From Granulicella sp. UBA5172 (lineage in GTDB: Bacteria; Acidobacteriota; Terriglobia; Terriglobales; Acidobacteriaceae), in contig DHWW01000206.1 of the NCBI GenBank assembly GCA_002413385.1, forward strand, positions 8,739 to 19,560: 10,822 nt of DNA, read 5' to 3'. Shown in pieces: positions 5,982 through 10,822 of the stretch (its first letter is position 1; each line of letters begins with the position of its first letter). The notes under the pieces are model-generated. The model did no database searches, was not told the DNA's origin, and saw nothing but the letters and a program-made list of their open reading frames with translations. The translations under genes were made by a program, and so were the position numbers.

Positions 5982-6917
5982 TTATGAGATGCGAGCGAGA
6001 TCGTCCGCGTCGCGCCGGACCAGAGGCCAGAGCCATGCGGCACCACGCACGCCGCTGGAATCACCATGAATATTGCGCAGGATGGGAGTCTCGACTCCGC
6101 CACCGAAGCCGTAGTCGCGGAGACGGGAGGAGATGCCTCCCTCGTACAGGCGGGTGAGATTCGAGAGACCTCCGCCAATCACAATCGCGTCGGGATCAAG
6201 GACGTTGACGATGGTGGAGAGGCCACGTGCCATGCGCTCAACTAACCGGTCGAGGGCCTGGTTGGCCTCTACGTCGCCAGCTTCAGCGGCGGCCACGATC
6301 TCGACGCCACGAAGATTACGACTGGTCACATGTGCAAAATCCCACTCGAAGCCAGTGCCGGAGATCCAGGTTTCGAGGCAGCCGTGATGGCCGCAATAGC
6401 AAAGCATCCCGGGGGATTCCTCGGCGGTTGGCCAGGGGAGTTGGGTGTGCCCCCACTCGCCTCCCAGACCGTTGGGACCGGAATGAACACGGCCATTGAT
6501 TGCGATACCACCTCCGCAGCCAGTACCAAAGATGACGCCGAAGACGACCTGATAGTCGCGCGCTGCACCGTCCGTCGCCTCACTGATCGCGAAGCAGTTT
6601 GCATCATTCGCGCAACGCACCTCGCGGTCCAGGGCAACGCTGAGATCGTGCTGCAACGGCCGTCCATTCAGCCAGGTTGAATTTGCATTTTTTACCAGGC
6701 CCGTGGATGCGACGACGGTTCCGGGAATACCGACGCCAACGGTGCCGGTCTGGGCCGTTAGATTCTCCAATTCGTGGACGAGGCCGGAGACTGCGGCGAT
6801 GGTTCCGGCGTAGTCTCCCCTGGGCGTCGCGACGCGAATTCGCTGCAATTCAAGGCCTGCTGGATCGAGCGCAATGGCCTCAATCTTGGTTCCACCTACA
6901 TCTACGCCAATCCTCAT
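5982..6917 (-). CDS. ROK-family sugar kinase (fructokinase or N-acetylglucosamine kinase type)
   Basis: 311 residues from ATG 6917 with an AGGAG/CAGG purine stretch upstream. The ATPase fold begins MRIGVDVGGTKIEA (phosphate loop DVGGTK, 6-11). The catalytic base is D105 in CANDANCFA. The second phosphate-binding glycine motif GTGCGGG lies at 131-137. The ROK signature and zinc site are complete: H157 in GGEWGH, then CYCGHHGCLETW with C173, C175 and C180. VIGGGLSN near residue 260 closes the adenosine site. There is no N-terminal helix-turn-helix, so this is a kinase rather than a ROK repressor. It phosphorylates a hexose or N-acetylhexosamine with ATP in the cytoplasm; the sequence resembles the Mak/NagK group but I cannot fix the sugar. 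It sits between a ZIP transporter gene (45 bases upstream) and the dinB-like gene (3 bases downstream). Confidence 0.92.
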   Translation of the reverse strand: MRIGVDVGGTKIEAIALDPAGLELQRIRVATPRGDYAGTIAAVSGLVHELENLTAQTGTVGVGIPGTVVASTGLVKNANSTWLNGRPLQHDLSVALDREVRCANDANCFAISEATDGAARDYQVVFGVIFGTGCGGGIAINGRVHSGPNGLGGEWGHTQLPWPTAEESPGMLCYCGHHGCLETWISGTGFEWDFAHVTSRNLRGVEIVAAAEAGDVEANQALDRLVERMARGLSTIVNVLDPDAIVIGGGLSNLTRLYEGGISSRLRDYGFGGGVETPILRNIHGDSSGVRGAAWLWPLVRRDADDLARIS

Positions 6918-6962
6918 CGTGTTACCTGCTGCTCCTGAATTTCCATGTGAACTTTTTGATGC

Positions 6963-7757
6963 TTAGGCCCCGGGGATACTCGTCAAGCCTAATGCCAGAG
7001 CGATGCCAGCGGCTAGACACAGTATCTGCCACAAGACTGCCTTTGGTCTGCGCTCGCCCTGCAATTCCGGAAGCAGATCGACCAGCGAGATGTAGAGAAA
7101 GCTTCCGGCACTCACGGGCAGGAGCCATGCTACTCGATGCAAACCGTGCTGTCCGACGGCTGCGACAATTCCCCACCCAAACAGGCTCGATCCGCCAGCG
7201 CCGATGGCGAGCAGCGCAGCACGTCCACGCGCAATTCCCATATGAACTAACAGCGCGAAGTCGCCGAGGCGGTGCGGAATCTCATGCAGACCGACGGCGA
7301 GCGCTGTGACCCAACCTACGTGAGGGTTGATCGCAAAGGCCGCGGCAATGCTGGTTCCATCAATGAGACTGTGGGTGATCGATCCCAGGAGTAACGTGGC
7401 GGGCCTGGAGGCATGGTGATGATCGTGATAGCCCTGCTCGTGCGCCTCGTCTGCATCGGCGGCGGGTTCGGCGCTGACACCCGAAACCATGTGAATGATT
7501 TTTTCGAAGCTGAAGAGAGCGAGCATGGTCACCACGAGGGTGATCCACACGGCGGTACGATTTCCAAGGGCTTCTATCGCCTCTGGCAATAGATGAACCG
7601 CTCCGGTCGCGAGCAGGACACCGACAGCGAGGCTGATGACGTACGGAAGCGCTCGACGCAGCCAGGCGTCCGAGCGGTGCAGCGACGTCACGGCGATCGC
7701 AGCTAAAACCTGCACACCGATGACGGCGATCAAAGACTCGATGATTCTGCTTTGCAC
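6963..7757 (-). CDS. ZIP-family divalent metal transporter
   Basis: 264 residues. The start is GTG 7757, five bases after GGGAGG; another GTG directly before it (7760) is closer to the ribosome site, and the frame further upstream is non-coding. About seven to eight membrane helices are visible. ZIP hallmarks: HLLPEA at 55-60, a His-rich cytosolic loop at 105-115 (HEQGYHDHHH), the metal-site helix HSLIDGTSIAAAF starting at H129, the second metal-site helix GLHEIPHRLGDFALL with H158 and H162, and SFLYISLVDLLPEL at 219-232. ZIP proteins bring zinc, iron or manganese into the cytoplasm; the HEIPH-GDFA signature is that of the zinc-transporting GufA/LIV-1-like branch. An inverted repeat overlapping its likely promoter (7787-7800) could be a metal-regulator site. 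Second gene of the minus-strand cluster. Confidence 0.93.
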   Translation of the reverse strand: MQSRIIESLIAVIGVQVLAAIAVTSLHRSDAWLRRALPYVISLAVGVLLATGAVHLLPEAIEALGNRTAVWITLVVTMLALFSFEKIIHMVSGVSAEPAADADEAHEQGYHDHHHASRPATLLLGSITHSLIDGTSIAAAFAINPHVGWVTALAVGLHEIPHRLGDFALLVHMGIARGRAALLAIGAGGSSLFGWGIVAAVGQHGLHRVAWLLPVSAGSFLYISLVDLLPELQGERRPKAVLWQILCLAAGIALALGLTSIPGA

Positions 7758-7774
7758 CACTACCTCCCAGTCAA

Positions 7775-7800
7775 TCCTACCGTGTGGGCAACCTGTTGCC
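7775..7800 (-). promoter_or_regulatory. Candidate operator/promoter of the ZIP gene
   Basis: GGCAAC and GTTGCC (7787-7792 and 7795-7800) form a 6-bp inverted repeat with a two-base centre. On the minus strand a TAGGAT box (7780-7775) follows, about 17 bases before the GTG start. No good -35 is seen. The position fits repressor control of metal uptake; the regulator is unknown. Confidence 0.3.
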
Positions 7801-7857
7801 GCGGATGGGGTGTGGATGGGGGCTGGCGGAGAGGTCAAGCGGGGAAGTTTGGAGGCG

Positions 7858-8289
7858 TCAGGGCTTCGGCGGTGCCGTCGTGACTGCATCGCTGTTAGCT
7901 GGATCGCTGTTAGCTGCATTGCTGTTAGCTGCATTGCTGTTATCAGGGGGGAGGGTGTAAATGACCTCGCCTGCGCGCGTGTAGTGCAGCTCTTCCCTGG
8001 CCTCATGCTCAATGGCGCTGGGATCGTTCTGCAGCCGGTCGACGTGTTCGCGGAGTTGCTGATTTTCTGTCTGCAACTGCTGCATCTGGTGTTGCAGAGA
8101 CTTTGCCTCTTCGCGCTTATGGGCAAATGCGGTGAGACCGTTGTGCCCGAAGATGACACCGTAGGCCATCACCAGGGCGAGGGTTCCAGTGGCAATCGTT
8201 GCAGCGCGACGCCGCCAGAGATAGGCGCGCTCCTTCGCAGCTCCGGCGAGTGCCGGGAGTTGCGCGGTCAGCTTCGATTTGCTCTGCAT
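7858..8289 (-). CDS. FtsB/DivIC-family septum formation initiator protein
   Basis: 143 residues from ATG 8289; only a weak GGGAAC ribosome site precedes it, and the longer frame upstream is not family-like. Short basic cytoplasmic N-terminus (1-29), one membrane helix at about 30-47, then a coiled coil at 57-88 (HKREEAKSLQHQMQQLQ, TENQQLREHVDRLQ) and the FtsB-type C-terminal block NDPSAIEHEAREELHY...GEVIYTLPP at 88-115. FtsB/DivIC proteins join FtsL and FtsQ/DivIB in the division complex and help activate septal wall synthesis. The C-terminus after residue 116 is an extra Asn/Ser/Ala-rich tail encoded by a 15-bp minisatellite, which is not part of the family. First gene of the minus-strand cluster, 100 bases ahead of the ZIP gene and divergent from the 49-residue frame. 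Confidence 0.87.
   Translation of the reverse strand: MQSKSKLTAQLPALAGAAKERAYLWRRRAATIATGTLALVMAYGVIFGHNGLTAFAHKREEAKSLQHQMQQLQTENQQLREHVDRLQNDPSAIEHEAREELHYTRAGEVIYTLPPDNSNAANSNAANSDPANSDAVTTAPPKP
7888..7942. repeat. 15-bp coding minisatellite, about 3.7 copies
   Basis: Units ATCGCTGTTAGCTGG (7888), ATCGCTGTTAGCTGC (7903), ATTGCTGTTAGCTGC (7918) and a partial unit at 7933. Read on the minus strand they encode the NSNAA/NSDPA repeat of the C-terminal tail of the FtsB-like protein. The unit length is a multiple of three, so copy-number change keeps the frame. Confidence 0.92.
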
Positions 8290-8463
8290 GGTTCCCAACT
8301 GCGATGGCCTCACTTGCAAACATCTTCTTTGATGCGCCGTGCGATTGCTGCGTGCTATTGAAGTATCGCGCATTCTGGTGTGAAGATGGCCAGGATGCGC
8401 GGGAGTGAACCAGACTTGTCGACATCCCCGCTCCATTTTGGGTATACGCAGGTTTGCGCCCGC

Positions 8464-8492
8464 TTGCACCGCGAGCTTTGCTATCCTTAGAT
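8464..8492 (+). promoter_or_regulatory. Candidate promoter for the 49-residue frame and bioY
   Basis: TTGCAC (8464-8469) and TTAGAT (8487-8492) are 17 bases apart. The second box ends eight bases before ATG 8501, the same tight layout as at lexA and the HAD gene. An alternative -10, TATCCT, lies at 8482-8487. Confidence 0.35.
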
Positions 8493-8500
8493 CTGTCCGT

Positions 8501-8650
8501 ATGCGTGTCCTCTTCTGCATCTCGATTTTGGCCTTGATCGCTCTACTTTGGGCTTCGATCGCGATTGCGCGACACGTATCCCAAGCCCGGCAGCGAGAAG
8601 TTCGCGAGTTGCAGGCCGAAGCAGGCGCGGAACCAAAGGGCCATCCGTAA
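8501..8650 (+). CDS. Possible 49-residue single-pass membrane protein
   Basis: ATG 8501 opens a short frame whose product has a hydrophobic helix at about residues 3-23 (VLFCISILALIALLWASIAIA) cut short here only by its charged continuation ARHVSQARQREVRELQ, then an acidic/basic tail ending AEPKGHP. The layout, a membrane helix followed by a charged amphipathic tail, is typical of real small membrane proteins. A promoter-like pair lies just upstream and bioY follows within 65 bases on the same strand. I do not recognise the family, and a frame of this size can occur by chance in such DNA. The upstream extension of the frame to 8405 looks non-coding. Confidence 0.4.
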   Translation: MRVLFCISILALIALLWASIAIARHVSQARQREVRELQAEAGAEPKGHP

Positions 8651-8714
8651 GTAAGAAAGTAAGATGGAAGAATACGACTTCACGCTGAGATCTCATTCGC
8701 ATCGAGAGCCAACT

Positions 8715-9308
8715 ATGCAAACTGCCATTGTCAACTCCTCCCGCACCGCAGGCCTTTCTGGCTTTGCTGCGACGATTCCTGGAAGAATTCTGATCGGCCT
8801 CGCGGCTACGGTTGTCGTCGCGGCGGCTGCTCATGTTGCGATTCCACTGCCCTTCACGCCGGTGCCGCTTACGTTGCAGCCATTGGCTGTTCTGGGAGTT
8901 GGCGTTGCCTTAGGTCCGGTTGCAGGCTTCCTGACCATGCTGGCTTACCTGGCAGAAGGGGCGATGGGGCTTCCGGTATTCAGCCCGACGGGCCTTGGCG
9001 GACTGGCTCAGATCGTTGGGCCAACCGGTGGCTTTCTGATGGCATATCCGCTGGTAGCAGCAATCGCCGGCGGCCTGACCCGGGGACTGACCCGTCGCAC
9101 ACCCAGATTTCTTGCTGCCTTTGTGGCTGGAAATCTCGCCATGGCGGTGCTGTTTCTGTTTGGGGCGACGTGGTTTATGCACTATACCCACAACTCCCTG
9201 CATGCTGCGTGGATTGGGGCTGTTGCTCCCTTTCTCCCCGGCGAATTCGTCAAAGTACTTGTCGCGGCGGGGGTGTACAGCACCCTGGCACGCGTGCCAC
9301 GCATCTAA
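8715..9308 (+). CDS. bioY: BioY-family biotin transporter (ECF S component)
   Basis: 197 residues from ATG 8715. An in-frame ATG at 8664, preceded by AAGAAAGTAAG, would add 17 polar residues and is the main alternative start. About six membrane helices. BioY hallmarks in order: HVAIPLPFTPVPLTLQPLAVL (substrate-side loop, residues 40-60), GVALGPVAGFLTMLAYLAEGAMGLPVF at 63-89, and GPTGGFLMAYPL at 102-113, then a C-terminal helix ending in PGEFVKVLVA. BioY captures biotin at the membrane, alone or with the EcfT/EcfA energising module. No bioM, bioN or biotin-synthesis gene is beside it, so it may act alone or use a shared ECF module. No BirA-type operator was recognised upstream. Confidence 0.93.
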   Translation: MQTAIVNSSRTAGLSGFAATIPGRILIGLAATVVVAAAAHVAIPLPFTPVPLTLQPLAVLGVGVALGPVAGFLTMLAYLAEGAMGLPVFSPTGLGGLAQIVGPTGGFLMAYPLVAAIAGGLTRGLTRRTPRFLAAFVAGNLAMAVLFLFGATWFMHYTHNSLHAAWIGAVAPFLPGEFVKVLVAAGVYSTLARVPRI

Positions 9309-9386
9309 ACAACATCACTTCAGGTGATTGTCCGGGAGCGCAGATCGATGGCGCCTCTCGCGACCAGAAGAGCTACAAAAGGACCC

Positions 9387-10241
9387 ATGACTACTGCAGC
9401 ATTAGACGTACGCGAGATTAAGATTGCCCATAGCCCGGACTCGGACGATGCCTTTATGTTTTATGGCCTCGCAACCAATAAGGTTCGAGTCCCAGGGTAC
9501 AAGTTCACCCATACCCTGACTGACATCGAGGCGCTGAACCACCGCGCCATGACCGATCAGTACTACGACGTCACAGCGATCAGCTTCCACGCCTACCCGT
9601 ACATCCAGGAGAACTATACCCTGATGGCGTGTGGCGGATCGGTCGGCGACAACTACGGGCCAATGATTGTGGCCGCAAAGAATTACACGATCGACGAAGT
9701 GAAGAAGCTCCGTATTGCGGTGCCCGGAACGCTGACAACCGCGTACCTGACGCTCAAGCTCTTTGCTCCGGATGTTGAGACCGTTGTGGTGGATTTTGAC
9801 AAGATTATTCCTGCGGTGGTCTCGGGTGAGTTCGACGCCGGCCTCATTATTCATGAGGGGCAACTGACCTACGGCCGCGATGGCCTCACCAAGATTCTGG
9901 ATCTTGGAGTTTGGTGGAACGAGCAGACGGGCCTTCCCCTTCCGCTCGGCGGCAATGCCATTCGTCGTTCACTAGGCACTGAAGTGCAGCTCATCACGAC
10001 CAACGCGCTGCGCGAAAGCATTCAGCATGCGCTCGATCACCGCGAGGCAGCACTGGAGTATGCGATGCAGTTCGCTCGCGATCTCGATACGTCGATGGCG
10101 AATCGTTTTGTGGGTATGTACGTGAACGAGCGCACCTTGAACTTCGGCGACGATGGGCGAGTGGCGATCAGGAAGATCCTGGATATGGGCTACGAACGCG
10201 GCATCATTCCTTACAAGGCGAATGTGGACTTCGTCGGATAG
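9387..10241 (+). CDS. mqnD: MqnD-type 1,4-dihydroxy-6-naphthoate synthase (menaquinone, futalosine pathway)
   Basis: 284 residues from ATG 9387 (AAAAGGA just upstream); an in-frame ATG at 9348 with GGGAG nine bases before it is a real alternative adding 13 residues. The protein is a two-lobed periplasmic-binding-protein fold of the VitK2_biosynth family. Family motifs: IKIAHSPDSDDAFMFYGLA at 11-29, ALNHRAMTDQYYDVTAISFHAYPYI at 49-73, GDNYGPMIVA at 88-97, and IIHEGQLTYGRDGLTKILDLGVWW at 154-177 followed by TGLPLPLGGNAI. The IHE and DLG.WW..TGLPLPLGG block points to MqnD rather than MqnA; H156 is the likely counterpart of the catalytic histidine described for MqnD. The enzyme converts cyclic dehypoxanthinyl futalosine to 1,4-dihydroxy-6-naphthoate in the cytoplasm. 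No other mqn gene is present in the window. Confidence 0.88.
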   Translation: MTTAALDVREIKIAHSPDSDDAFMFYGLATNKVRVPGYKFTHTLTDIEALNHRAMTDQYYDVTAISFHAYPYIQENYTLMACGGSVGDNYGPMIVAAKNYTIDEVKKLRIAVPGTLTTAYLTLKLFAPDVETVVVDFDKIIPAVVSGEFDAGLIIHEGQLTYGRDGLTKILDLGVWWNEQTGLPLPLGGNAIRRSLGTEVQLITTNALRESIQHALDHREAALEYAMQFARDLDTSMANRFVGMYVNERTLNFGDDGRVAIRKILDMGYERGIIPYKANVDFVG

Positions 10242-10247
10242 TTTCGA

Positions 10248-10271
10248 CCTCGCCGGCTCCATGCGGCGAGG
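10248..10271 (+). terminator. Hairpin after mqnD, possible terminator
   Basis: CCTCGCCG (10248-10255) pairs perfectly with CGGCGAGG (10264-10271) around an eight-base loop, seven bases after the mqnD stop. The following GATTTCCTC is only weakly T-rich, so intrinsic termination is uncertain. Confidence 0.4.
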
Positions 10272-10378
10272 GATTTCCTCATGGTCGAGAGCTGTGCCCG
10301 GAAGCTGGATCATGATATTCTTTTCAGGTGCGGTGAGGTTCTCCCGCGCATCCCTTGGCGATCTACATGTAGCTCGCT

Positions 10379-10396
10379 CTTTGCCGCCGGGCAAAG
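10379..10396 (+). other. Short perfect hairpin just before the tRNA
   Basis: CTTTGCC (10379-10385) and GGCAAAG (10390-10396) enclose GCCG, ending 10 bases before the tRNA. It may be part of the tRNA 5' leader or end upstream transcription. A perfect palindrome CTACATGTAG also lies at 10363-10372. No clear tRNA promoter was identified. Confidence 0.35.
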
Positions 10397-10406
10397 TTCA
10401 AGGTCT

Positions 10407-10482
10407 GGACGCGTAGCTCAGCTGGTAGAGCATTCGACTCTTAATCGACTGGTCGCAGGTTCGATCCCTGCCGCGTCCACCA
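10407..10482 (+). tRNA. tRNA-Lys (anticodon CTT)
   Basis: 76 bases including an encoded CCA. Acceptor GGACGCG pairs with CGCGTCC; D arm GCTC-AGCTGGTA-GAGC; anticodon loop CTCTTAA with CTT at 10440-10442, reading AAG codons; T arm GCAGG-TTCGATC-CCTGC; discriminator A. The top of the anticodon stem has a T27-C43 mismatch, while the other four pairs are good. It is transcribed toward the non-coding tract that ends at 10636. Confidence 0.97.
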
Positions 10483-10585
10483 TTTACCCCATTCATTCTA
10501 AACAACTTAACCATAGAAACTCTCGCACGCAGGGACACTCCCCACCGCCTCGATCGTTGTGGTTGTTGCCAATTATCGTTCATCG

Positions 10586-10607
10586 TTGGGGCACACTTTG
10601 GTCACAC
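10586..10607. repeat. Pair of 11-bp direct repeats downstream of the tRNA
   Basis: TTGGGGCACAC (10586-10596) is followed directly by TTTGGTCACAC (10597-10607), nine of eleven bases equal. On the minus strand they read GTGTGACCAAA and GTGTGCCCCAA. They resemble the GTGTGCCCCAA-type repeats I recall beside tRNA-integrated islands, but no integrase is in view. The rest of 10483-10636 holds no gene I can support. Confidence 0.4.
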
Positions 10608-10636
10608 TGGACTCTAGCAGTCGCGTAAGGTCAAAG

Positions 10637-10658
10637 GCCCCATCCTAATGGATGGGGC
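10637..10658 (-). terminator. Strong hairpin, likely terminator of the right-edge gene
   Basis: GCCCCATCC (10637-10645) pairs perfectly over nine bases with GGATGGGGC (10650-10658), loop TAAT. It lies 26 bases past the minus-strand stop at 10685. On that strand CTTTGACC follows, a weak T stretch; on the plus strand there is no T stretch at all, so service to the minus-strand gene is more likely. Confidence 0.55.
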
Positions 10659-10684
10659 AATAATCCGCAAAAATGATGTCACCC

Positions 10685-10822
10685 TTACTCAGGGGTCAGC
10701 TGGTATTCCTTGAATCCGTCGATGAGCTTCTGGAAGGAAGTTGCCTTGTACTTCTCGAAGCTCTCCTGGTCTACGTAGACGAAGCCGTACTTCACTGCCG
10801 ATTGACAGTAAGCGTCCGAGGA
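10685..10822 (-). CDS. C-terminal end of an unrecognised protein (partial, 5' end off right edge)
   Basis: Minus-strand frame open from base 10822 to TAA 10685-10687, giving the last 45 residues: SSDAYCQSAVKYGFVYVD ... SFQKLIDGFKEYQLTPE. It is rich in Tyr, Phe, Lys and Glu, with an aromatic beta-like stretch KYGFVYVD and two probable helices after it, which looks like genuine coding. I do not recognise the family. The YGFVYVD phrase slightly recalls the C-terminal strand of family 1 glycosidases but the surrounding residues do not support that. The nine-base-pair hairpin beyond the stop supports a real gene end. Confidence 0.6.
   Translation of the reverse strand, partial: SSDAYCQSAVKYGFVYVDQESFEKYKATSFQKLIDGFKEYQLTPE

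Noticed and set aside
7758..8159. Long N-terminal extension of the ZIP frame containing TAMQLTAMQ repeats
   Set aside because: It overlaps the FtsB-like gene out of frame and has no family support; GGGAGG before GTG 7757 marks the start.
7636..8361. Plus-strand frame of 241 residues with ISWIAVSCIAVS repeats
   Set aside because: It lies antisense to the ZIP and FtsB-like genes; the repeats are only the 15-bp minisatellite read in another frame.
8647..8662. GTAAGTAA/GAAAGTAA eight-base duplication at the stop of the 49-residue frame
   Set aside because: Too short and low in complexity to separate from chance, though it also spans a stop codon.
10398..10583. Minus-strand 61-residue frame over the tRNA with a GRDRTCDQSIKSRMLYQLSY-like product
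   Set aside because: This is the well-known false translation of the antisense strand of a tRNA gene.

Overview
The window is about 60% GC and densely coded, with short intergenic gaps and no long stretch of repeats or phage genes. The gene families (a LexA with Ala-Gly cleavage site, a futalosine-pathway menaquinone gene, a DUF4097 beta-repeat protein, a DinB-like protein, a ROK sugar kinase) and their sequence style suggest a member of the Acidobacteriota, probably Terriglobales (Granulicella/Terriglobus/Edaphobacter-like). This placement is inference from memory of the families, not from a search.

Region by region. (1) 1-1572, minus strand: a signalling operon made of an OmpR/PhoB-type response regulator, a 78-residue protein that is little more than a histidine-kinase H-box (DHp) domain with no ATPase domain, and a degenerate receiver-domain protein that runs off the left edge. 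(2) 1573-1826: divergent control region with a candidate LexA operator and a leaderless promoter. (3) 1827-5446, plus strand: lexA, a MacA/HlyD-type membrane fusion protein (TTG start), a secreted DUF4097 protein with nine GSG[DN] repeats, and a phosphoglycolate-phosphatase-like HAD hydrolase with its own promoter. (4) 5465-8289, minus strand: an FtsB/DivIC-like division protein, a ZIP metal transporter (GTG start), a ROK-family sugar kinase and a DinB-like protein split by a +1 frame change at a C-run followed by TGA. (5) 8501-10241, plus strand: a possible 49-residue membrane peptide, bioY and mqnD. (6) 10407-10482: tRNA-Lys(CTT), followed by a non-coding tract with a pair of 11-bp repeats resembling integrase arm sites, then a strong hairpin and the 3' end of an unrecognised minus-strand gene at the right edge.

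The genes are mostly housekeeping or conserved regulatory functions: SOS control, envelope transport and division, metal and biotin uptake, quinone synthesis. The least ordinary points are the stand-alone DHp protein between two receiver proteins, the frame-split dinB-like gene, several 14-15 bp tandem duplications (two of them spanning stop codons), and three genes whose -10 element lies so close to the ATG that leaderless mRNAs are expected. No intergenic stretch exceeds 300 bp. No CRISPR array, insertion sequence or rRNA was seen.
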